Positions 55,999 to 64,000 of a DNA stretch of 64,000 nucleotides are shown here, piece after piece. Positions within the stretch are counted from its first letter, which is position 1, and each line of letters opens with the position of its first letter. Both the position numbers and the translations under genes were made by a program. Where the stretch lies: NCBI GenBank assembly GCA_004335835.1, contig RWJK01001335.1:1-64000 (forward strand), read 5' to 3'. Under the pieces are notes generated by a model that ran no database searches, was not told where the DNA came from, and saw nothing but the letters and a program-made list of their open reading frames with translations. Origin of the DNA: Scenedesmus sp. ARA3. Lineage: Eukaryota > Chlorophyta > Chlorophyceae > Sphaeropleales > Scenedesmaceae.

Positions 55999-56003
55999 TG
56001 TAA
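55999..56003 (+). terminator. TGTAA poly(A) signal of SDHD
   Basis: TGTAA, the usual chlorophyte polyadenylation signal, lies ten bases after the SDHD stop codon and is followed by TGTTTTTTGGG. It is unusually close to the stop codon, so the 3' UTR would be very short unless another site is used. Confidence 0.6.
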
Positions 56004-56025
56004 TGTTTTTTGGGTTGAGCCCTGA

Positions 56026-56090
56026 ACCTTCGAAGGCCTCACTGAGACGCTGCGGCGCAAGCAGCCGACAACAGTCTGTGGTGATATCAG
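56026..56090 (+). pseudogene. Duplicated tail of the SDHD terminal exon
   Basis: AAGGCCTCACTGAGACGCTG and the following CGGCGCAAGCAGCCGACA repeat the end of the SDHD coding region (GLTETVKTLWRKQPTPA, 55940-55989) with a deletion of about eight bases and no stop at the same place. It lies just past the poly(A) signal. Confidence 0.85.
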
Positions 56091-58817
56091 ATTTAAGAGG
56101 CCCGGCATGCATGTATGTATGTTGTGCTACTTCTTTGAGCCACAACAGGCCAGATCAGTTGATGATGCTGAAACCGTGCGAGCTTGCAAGCTTGTCTTCA
56201 GTGTTATTGCAACTGGTTGAAGACCAGCGCTGCTATGAGTTGCAGGCAAGAAGCTTCAGAAGTGTCTCACAAGCAGCACGCGGTTTGGTGCAGTAGCTGT
56301 AGCAACCAAGGTTGCGCTGCGCTGACTGCAGGGCTTGCGGCTGCTCAGCTTATTGTTCGAGCTAGGGCACCGTAGGTGATGCTGCAGCATTTGCTGCTTG
56401 TACTGGTATTCCGTTCAGCTTTCTGTGTACGTGTCAGGCTGCTGTGGGCCGACTGCGCTGCAGCTGCATTGCTGTGTGATCTGCTCTGCGGCACGGCGCG
56501 CAGCAATTCAAGTGCTTTGCAGCATGCCTTGGTTTGTATCAACGAAGTGAAGAGCATAGTGTTTGCTGTGTTGACTAGCTAGACCAGGCCATGGCCATTC
56601 AGTGCTTTGCATACTGCGCAGAAGCAGCAGCGGCTGCAGCCTGCCTGCTTGAGGCATCACATCCATAGATTCGCGCTGCGTGTGATGCTGTGGCAGTGAC
56701 TGCAGAAGCTTCCACATGGTGGCTGATCAATCATGGATATCCAGGGCCTGCCACACTGCAGCTGACGTTGAACACGATGCTGTTGACTACAAAGCGCTGT
56801 AAGAGGCCTCTGGGGCTGGTCTTTGTTGAACAACAGATCTGCAAGGCATTGGCCGCAAACGTAGGCAGTGCCTACGTTCACATGCATTTCTTATCATGAG
56901 AATGCGCTAGGTGCTGCTGGTTTGGCGGAAATTGTAAGCGTCATGTTACCCACAGTGTCACCAAGGAGAAGCGTGGCCAACGCACAAAGCACTGCGCTAA
57001 GCTGCGGCATCATCCAGCAGTAAGCAAAAACTGCAAGCAACCTGTGCACAGCAGTAGCATAATATTGCTTGCACGCACTGCACGCACTGCTGGCAGGAGC
57101 AGTGACTCAACTGCACTGTTCACTGCTCACGTCACAAAATTGCGTGTCCAGCTGGTAGCCTAGCAGCCATCACCAAAGTGACAAGGCTTGCAAAGGCTGG
57201 GCATGGCCAAAGACAGTAGCATAGGATGCCAACTTCATCTCTGTGGCACAGCAGACATCAGCATACAAACATCCTCAGCATGATGCAGTGCTGCGCTCTG
57301 TAACAGGGCGAGTGAATGTGCAACTGCTGTGACATCGATGAGCCAGTGCATTGGCGTCACGCCACCCATTATGTGACAACACTCGGTGTCACACCATCAC
57401 ACATACCCTATGCCAAGCGGCGCACACAAGAAAGCGGTGCACGCAAGCAAGCAACCAGGCTCGCCCCTGGATCCGAAAAAATGTCGCAAGTCGTGTTGCA
57501 TGCCGCACACACAACAACTTGCTGGCAAGGGCCACGCTTCGCAGCAAAGTTGAATGCTACAGGACAAGCAGGCTTGGCCTGACTGAACTGGATGAAGACT
57601 GCACACGCATACCACATTACACAGAGCAGCCGTGCGTCTTCAAGGACAACTTGCACATGGCAGCAGCCCCATCGCAACAGCCCAATGCATGGCTGCCTTG
57701 CTCCAGTGAGTGCCTTTCAATGCCGTATATATTTTCACAACAGCAGCAAGGCGCGATCACAGCGCAGCTGGACAGAATCCCTGCCATGCATGCACTGCAT
57801 CCACTGCAGCGACCATACCTGCTGCACATCCTGTCGTAACAGCATGTGGTGCAAGCACCTGCCGGAGCCAGCGTGCTGCAACCAGTGGCACTATTGCAGC
57901 CAACTGCACAAAAGGCAGCTGTAGCATTGTGCACAGACTGACACCACAGCCGTGCTGTGAAGCTCGGCACACAGCCTAGCATTACCGATGGCAGCCTGAG
58001 GTTGGTGCTCAATACAATGTCAGAGCACCTGCAAGAACCTGGTGCACTGCCTGGGGTGCAAACAAAAGCAGCAGCTGGCCGTGGGAGTGCATGCCAAACA
58101 GTGGCCGCAGTCGTGTGCCTGAGGTGAAAAGATACGCACGTGCTCAAACACCAGCCTTTGTCAACAACAACAGCATGCTGTTTGAATGAGGCAGCAGCTG
58201 CACTCGCCACAGGTACAACTGCACACCACGGCACTGGCAGCCTTGATGACACATTGGCCGCCACAGCCTGTGTCACGACCAGGCAAGCTGATCAGCAGCA
58301 CAACAGCGTGCCACGGACTCTGTCACTCTGCTACGACACTACTTCATGTTTTTCTTCACATCTGACCATCACTCTGCTGCCGTTGCAGCATCAGCAGGGC
58401 CTGACAGACTTCTGACAGCAGGGCCTGACAGACTTCTGACAGCCGGTCACCCATGCACTGAGGAGAGATCAATACGTTCACCACATCGCCGCAAGAACTG
58501 CAGCAGCGCCCGCAGCAACTCTTGCTGTCGCGGCCGGGTTGCTGGTCTGTGCACTGTGCGACGACCGCCAGCAACAATACCATCGACCTGCCACCCCAAT
58601 GAGGTTGCAGTGGTGCACTTGGTACGATTGCGCACCACACCCAAAGGTCTATGCTTGCTTGTGCAGCAATGCACGACTTCAGCACACCTGCTACACCTCA
58701 AAGTCCATCCTGTCAAACAAAACACAGCCGGAAGCTGGCATCATAGCACTGCCTGAACAGCGCAGCTCGCTCACAGCTGCAGCAGGCATAATGCTATGGC
58801 ACCACTCCAGGCGTCAA
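56091..58817. other. Intergenic, no gene recognised
   Basis: Several open frames of 60-220 codons exist on both strands, but none shows a domain, a convincing start or splice-linked partners. At 58390-58440 a 23-base unit (around GGGCCTGACAGACTTCTGACAG) is repeated in tandem. The right end is the 3' flank of the RGG-rich gene. Confidence 0.5.
58388..58442. repeat. Two-copy 23-base tandem repeat
   Basis: GCAGGGCCTGACAGACTTCT followed by GACA is repeated twice in direct succession. No function apparent. Confidence 0.85.
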
Positions 58818-61800
58818 TCAGCCTTGCTGCGCCTGCCCCTGAGGCTTGGGCACATACATGACCTTGCTAGGCGCGGCAGCAGCAGCAGCAGCACCAGCTG
58901 CAGCGCCACCTAAAGCCGCTGCTCCGCCTCCCCTGCCGCCCCTTTGCTGCCCCCTACCGCCCCTGCCGCCCCTAGACCTGCCACCACCGCCGCCGGCAGC
59001 CTGAGCAGCAGCAGCAGCACCTCCTGCAGCTCCTGCATCGCCAGATGGGACACCAGCCGGCTGCACGCCGCCAGCTACTGCACCTGCATTCGCTGCACCT
59101 GCATTGCCGCCTCCCCTAGGGCCCCCGCGCGGCGTGCTGCCACGGCTGCCACCCTGCCTGGGGTTAGAGCCCTGGCCTGAACCCTGCCTACCTCCCTGGC
59201 CGCCAGCAGCAACTGCACCGTCAGCAGGCCCGTCAGTCATACCCCCTGGCCCCCCAAAGCGCCCCGGAGCAGCATTCGCTCCAGGCGGGCCACCGCCATA
59301 GCCGGCATCAGGCATACCGCCTGGCGCTGCTGCCCCCGCAGGCATCATGCCGTTGCTGCTGCCGCCGTGCCCGCCAAAGCCCCTACCACCCATCGGCACA
59401 TTCGGCCCGCCCCTGGCCCCAGCGCCAGGCGGCCCTCCCCTGCCACCCGCTACACGCCCGCCCCTGCCACCCCTGCCACCGTAGCCGCCGTCCCGGCCCA
59501 TCTGTTGCGGTGGGCCGTTGTCCCGCCGGCCTGCCCCTGGCCCGCCACGCATCGGCCCAGCGCCGTCCTGCCTGCCATGCTGGGAGCTGTCTGGTCCTTC
59601 ACCCAGCCCCAAAATATCATCTGGCAGGTGTGCGCCGGCATCCCTGTCAGCATAAGCCGGGCCCGGGGCCTGAGGCACTCCCCTGCCCCTGGGGGGTCCC
59701 TGCCCATACTGCTGCTGCTGCTGAGGGTGCTGCAGCTGCTGCTGCTGGGCTTGCATGGGGTCATAGCCCTGCCCAGGCATCAGCTTAATAGGGGAGCCCA
59801 GGGGCCCCACTGCCACGCCACTCCTGCCACCAGCCGGCCCTGCCGCACCAGGCCCTGGCACATAGCCGCCAAACCCAGGCGCAGCAAAGCCGTCTTGCTG
59901 CTGCTGCTGCTGCTGCTGCTGGGCGTAGTGCTGCTGCTGGTGCTGCTGGTGCTGCTGCTGCTGGTGCTGGTGTTGCAGCGGCGCGTAGGGCTGCCGCGCG
60001 CCAGGCGCAGGGCCGGGCTGCTGCTGCCCGGGCCCAGGCATTGCCACCCCTGAATGGCCCAGCTGCGGCCCGGGAGAGCCAGTCGGCTGGCAGCCCCTCG
60101 GCCCACCAGGCCCACCAGCCTGCTGCTGCTGCTGCTGCTGCTGACCTGGCGTTGCTCCTGCAAGCATGCCTGCCGCCCCTGCTGGCCCAGCCTCACCCTG
60201 AGGGCCAGCGCCAGCAGCAGCAGCAGCGCCGCCAGCGCCCGGTGAGCCTGCACCACCTGTGAGTGGTGCGATAGCACCTGACAGGCCTGTTGACCAGTCC
60301 GGCTGGCGGCCTGTGGGCACAAACGGCTGCGCAGGGCCAAACAAGCCAGCCATAGGCGCGCCAAACGGCCCTGGGCCGAACGGAGAGAAGGGCGCAAGCA
60401 TTGGTGGCATGGAGGCATGCAGCGGAGCACTCATGAGAGCACCCTGCGGGCCGCTCTGCGGAGCTGGCTGCTGCTGCTGGGGCTGCTGCTGCTCGCCGTG
60501 CTGCTGCTGGGGCTGCTGCTGCTGCTGCGGTTGCTGCTGGTGCTGTTGCTGCTGCATGCCCAGGTGGTGCGGCGGCGCAAACATGTTGCCGCCTGCAGAG
60601 TAGAAGCTCTCCAATGCTGCTGCCAGGTTGGGTGGCGGACCCACACCAACCCCGGGGAACAGCGGAGGATGCACGCCCGGTGCACCCCACATGCCGGCAG
60701 CTGCTGCCGCTGCTGCTGCCGCCGCTGCTGCTGCTGAGCCTGGAGGCGCTCCTGGTGCGCCGCCTGGCGTGCCCTGCTGCGCTGCTGCAGGACCCTGAGC
60801 ACCTAGCGGGGCTCCTGGCTGCGGCCCGCCCAGTGTAGGGAAGCTGAATGGAGGCATCAGCCCCCTCGGCATGCCTGCAGCCACTGCTGCTGCTGCTGCA
60901 GCTGCGGCAGCAGCAGCAGCAGCATGATTCGGGTGCTGGCCGCCTGGCATTGGCAGCAGCGCAGGCGGCCTGATGCCACCTGGCTGGCCAGGCTGGCCCT
61001 GCATCTGCGGCTGGGTGTGTCCTGCAGGCTTAGGGGGCATGCTGCTGCCTAGGCCTAGCTCAGCAGGCAGGCCAGGCAGCCCAGCCATGCCAGGCATGCC
61101 CACGCCAGGCCCTGCTGCTGCTGCCGCTCCTGCTGCTGCTTGCGCAGCCGCCTTCTGTGCGGCTTCGTGCACCGCTGCTGCTGCCACCTGCTGCGCAGCT
61201 ACTGCTGCCGCTGCTGCGTTGAGGCCTGCGATGTGCCGCTCGTATTGCGCCAGGCCGCCATCATTTGGTGGTGTAGGGTCCAGGCTGGCAGGCAAGTTGA
61301 CAGACTCGTTCAGAGGGTCATCCAGCGTCATTGACACCACGTTCTTGGCAATCTGCGCACCCAGCGCGTCTGCATTGCTGGCTGCTGCATCGGCATCAGG
61401 CGCTGCTCTGCCTGGGATGGGCTGCGGCGCAGACGGCGCTGGCCTGCCTGCTGCTGCTGCAGCTGCTGCTGCTGCAGGTGACCAGCTGGCGGGTCCACCA
61501 GGCTGTGCAACAGCAGCAGCAGCAGCTGCAGGTGCTGCCTGCTGTAGCTCGCCCTGAGCAGCAGGTGCAGCCGCATCGGCTGCTGCACCCCTGCCGCCCC
61601 TCGGCCCTCCCCTGCCTGGCTCACCACCCCGCTGCCTGCCGCCCCTGCCTGCTGCTGCCTCGCCACGCGCGCCGCCGCCGCTGCTGCTGCCGCTGCCAGT
61701 GCTGGCTGTCTCCACGCCGTCCCTGCTCTGCCTGCTGCCGCGCCTGCCGCGGCCGCCCTCTGCTGGCGCACCAGCAGCAGCACCATCAGCAGCAGGCTTG

Positions 61801-64000
61801 CCAGCAGCAGCAGCAGGCTTGTCCTTGGCCGCTGCCCTGTCAGCCGCTGCCAGCGCTGCCCCGCTGGAGCCTGGCCGACTGCCAGGAGCAGCAGCAGCAG
61901 CCTGCGAGGCTGCTGCGTCATCGCTGCCACCTGCAGACTTCACAGGCTTGCCGCCCGCCTTAGGCGCTACTGGCGGCTGCCCCTTAGCGCCACGCGCACC
62001 CCTACCCCTGCCCGCGCCAGCTGCTGCATCTGCAGCAGCCTCGCCTGTGTCTGCCACAGCACCTGCTGCAGGCTCCTTAGCTGCAGCAGCATCCCTGCCG
62101 CCCTTGCGCGCCGGCTGCTGCTGGCCTGCAGCGCTTGCTTCCTGCTCGGCCTCTCTGCTGCCTGGCGCTGCCGGCTCAGCCTTGCCCTTGCTCCTGCCCC
62201 TGCTGTTGGACCTGCCGAGCTTGGCCTGCTCTGCTGCTGCCTTTGCTGCTGCCTCTTCCTTGGCTTTCTTCTCCTCCATCTCCTGCAGCATCCTCTCATC
62301 CACACTGCCGAATTTGGCGGTCATCACGCCAGAGCCAGGCGTTGACCAGGCCGGCGGCTTTGGCACTGCTGGCGCTGCAGGCTTGGCCGGTGGCGCCGGC
62401 GGCTGCTCTGCAGGTGCTGCTGCTGCTGCCTTGCCAGCCTCTGCACCTTGCTGCTGCTGACCCTTGGCAGCAGCCTGCTGCCTGCTGCCGCGTGCAGGCC
62501 TGCTGCTGCTACCTTCCTGCTGCTGCCCCTCGCCGGCTGAGCCTGCAGAGCCAACGGAAGCAGAGCGGCTGTGCCGGCCGCCCCGCTCGCGATCCTGCTT
62601 GCCCTGCTGCTTGCCTTGCCTTGGCTCGCGCTGCTCACGAATAGCCGGCTGCTGCCCTGCCGTTCTACCTGCCGGCTTGGCAGCGGGAGCAGCAGCTGCT
62701 GCAGGCGCTGGCAGCACAGCAGCAGCTGCTGGTGCTGCTGCTGCGGGTGCTGCTGCTTCCTCAGGTTGAGTCGCAGGCTCGCCCTGCTGCTCTTCAGCCG
62801 GCTGCTCCTGCTTGGGTGGTGCTGGTGCAAGCTTCTGGCGCGCTGCCATCTGCTCTTCCAGCCTGCGCAGCTTCTCCGCTGCTGCTGCCTTCCTGCGCTG
62901 CTCCTCCTCAGCAAGGGCAGCAGCGCGTGCCGCTGCCTTTGCTGCTGCTGCCTCCTTGGCTGCCTTTGCAGCAGCCGCAGCAGCCTCAGGGTCCTGCGGC
63001 GGCTTCTGCTGCATCTGCTGCATCTGCTGCTGTGGGGCAGAACCTGGCCGCCCAGCTGCCACATCAGCTGCCGGGGCTGCTGCACGAGCACCTGCTGCTG
63101 CTGCTGCTGCGCCGGCCTCTGCACCAGCGGTGCCTGGCCTGCTGCCAGCGCCTGCTGCTGGTGTGCCGCCAGCTGCTGTGCCGGCCGCTGCCGCTGCTGC
63201 GCGCTCCGCCTGCAGCCTCTCCGCCTGTGCCCTGTCCAGCAGCACAGGGTGGCGGTGCTGCGGCGGGGGCGGGGGTGGCTGCTGGCGCTGCTCCGGTGCT
63301 GCAGCCTCCTTGGGAGGCGGCGGAGGGGGAGGCGGCGGCACAGGCTGCTGCTGCTGGGGCTCTGCTGGTGGCTGCTTTGGCTGCCTCTCCTCAAGCTTTT
63401 CCTGCGGATGGAGATGAGCAGGCAGAAGGGCAGAAGTCACAGTCAGCTCAAGCAGGGCACTACGGGTCAAACAAGTAGCAGAACATGCCAGGCAAAGGCA
63501 TCACTGCTTGACGCACTGTCAACACGCAATTGCCTCTGGCGCTTTCAACCCGCCCCGTCACACCCCCTCGGCACCCTTGCAGACCTCCCTACAATCCTCC
63601 CATGTCAGCTGACATAACCCCATCCCATAGTGATTAACCCCAAAGCCCCACTCACCCGCTCCAGCTCAGCTGCCACGCGTGCCAGCTCAGCCTCAAACTC
63701 CTCACGCTCCAGATCCCGCTCCTCCTCACTCTCAGCAGCACGAGCCTCAGCTGCTGCTGGGCCCACACCGCCGGCAGCAGCATCTGCCGCAACACCCGGG
63801 CCCAGCCCGCCGCGAGGTGGCGGCGGTGGTGGCAACAGGTCGCGATCTGCGTACGGCTCGTACCCAGGCCCCCGCTCGGCCGCATACCGCCCGCCGACCG
63901 CTGCATCCGGCGGCCCGGCAGCGTAGCGGTCGTAGCTGCTGCGATCGCCATGGTAGCCGCCGCCAGCGCTGCGATCGCCATGGTAGCCGCCGCCTCCGAT
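58818..64000 (-). CDS. Giant low-complexity RGG-box protein, 5' partial
   Basis: Two exons are visible: 64000-63656 (open at the window edge) and 63401-58818, joined in phase 0, giving about 1640 residues. The first exon encodes two GGGYHGDRS repeats, an Arg/Tyr-rich stretch and an acidic helix (ESEEERDLEREEFEAELARV). Then come Pro/Gln runs, Ala-rich helices with KEAAAAKAAARAAAL, the segment GVMTAKFGSVDERMLQEMEE, Ser/Arg and Lys/Gly patches, a short non-repetitive block (VSMTDDPLNES-like, actual SMTLDDPLNESVNLPASLDP), Pro/Gly/Gln stretches, and an RGG-rich end (GGYGGRGGRGGRVAGGRGG, SRGGRGGRGQQRGGRGGG) before SKVMYVPKPQGQAQQG. RGG boxes suggest RNA binding and condensate formation. Similarity to PRRC2/MOS1-type proteins is possible but not shown. 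No folded catalytic domain is seen. Confidence 0.75.

Noticed and set aside
57351..57839. 162-codon plus-strand open frame
   Set aside because: Composition resembles surrounding intergenic DNA and no domain is recognisable.
57617..58276. 219-codon minus-strand open frame, Cys-rich
   Set aside because: No recognisable motif, no splice partners and no regular Cys spacing. Likely chance in GC-rich sequence.

Overview
The window is nuclear DNA of a photosynthetic eukaryote, most likely a chlorophycean green alga. The genes are intron-rich with GT-AG introns. A chlorophyll b reductase carries a transit-peptide-like N-terminus, and several genes have TGTAA (the usual chlorophyte poly(A) signal) downstream. 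CAG/CTG triplet repeats saturate the sequence, giving long Gln, Ala and Ser runs in proteins. No rRNA, tRNA, CRISPR array or autonomous transposon was recognised. Twelve protein-coding genes could be built by joining exons in frame; two are incomplete (one at an assembly gap, one at the window edge).

Layout. 2.3-4.4 kb (-): coiled-coil/bZIP-like protein. 5.7-7.3 kb (-): small DUF971 (GBBH-like N-terminal) protein, probably mitochondrial. 8.7-13.7 kb (-): secreted-then-membrane protein resembling TRP-like channels. 14.6-19.8 kb (-): chlorophyll(ide) b reductase NOL. 20.6-24.7 kb (+): peptide methionine sulfoxide reductase A, divergent from NOL. 25.3-32.8 kb (-): BRWD/PHIP-type crypto-Tudor/bromodomain protein cut by a 50-N gap. 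34.6-39.9 kb (-): long coiled-coil protein. 40.4-46.6 kb (+): DDT/WHIM-type chromatin protein, divergent from the coiled-coil gene. 48.4-50.8 kb (+): membrane-anchored class I cyclic-nucleotide phosphodiesterase. 52.5-54.0 kb (-) and 54.4-56.0 kb (+): the two membrane-anchor subunits of mitochondrial complex II (SDHC/SDH3 and SDHD/SDH4), head to head. 58.8-64.0 kb (-): very long low-complexity RGG-box protein, open at the right edge.

The most striking feature is not a gene. At least seven of the twelve genes carry tandem duplications of 60-300 bases, nearly all straddling an exon-intron boundary or a terminal exon. Each leaves one intact exon and one to six decaying copies that keep a splice site. 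MSRA and the BRWD-like gene are the extreme cases. A second pattern is (CTG)n on the coding strand immediately before many 3' splice sites, while the opposite orientation, (CAG)n/(GCA)n, is used as coding sequence. Together they suggest introns here grow, and perhaps arise, by local duplication and triplet-repeat expansion.

Functionally the neighbours are mostly unrelated, as expected for a nuclear genome. The exception is the divergent SDHC/SDHD pair, whose products form one complex.
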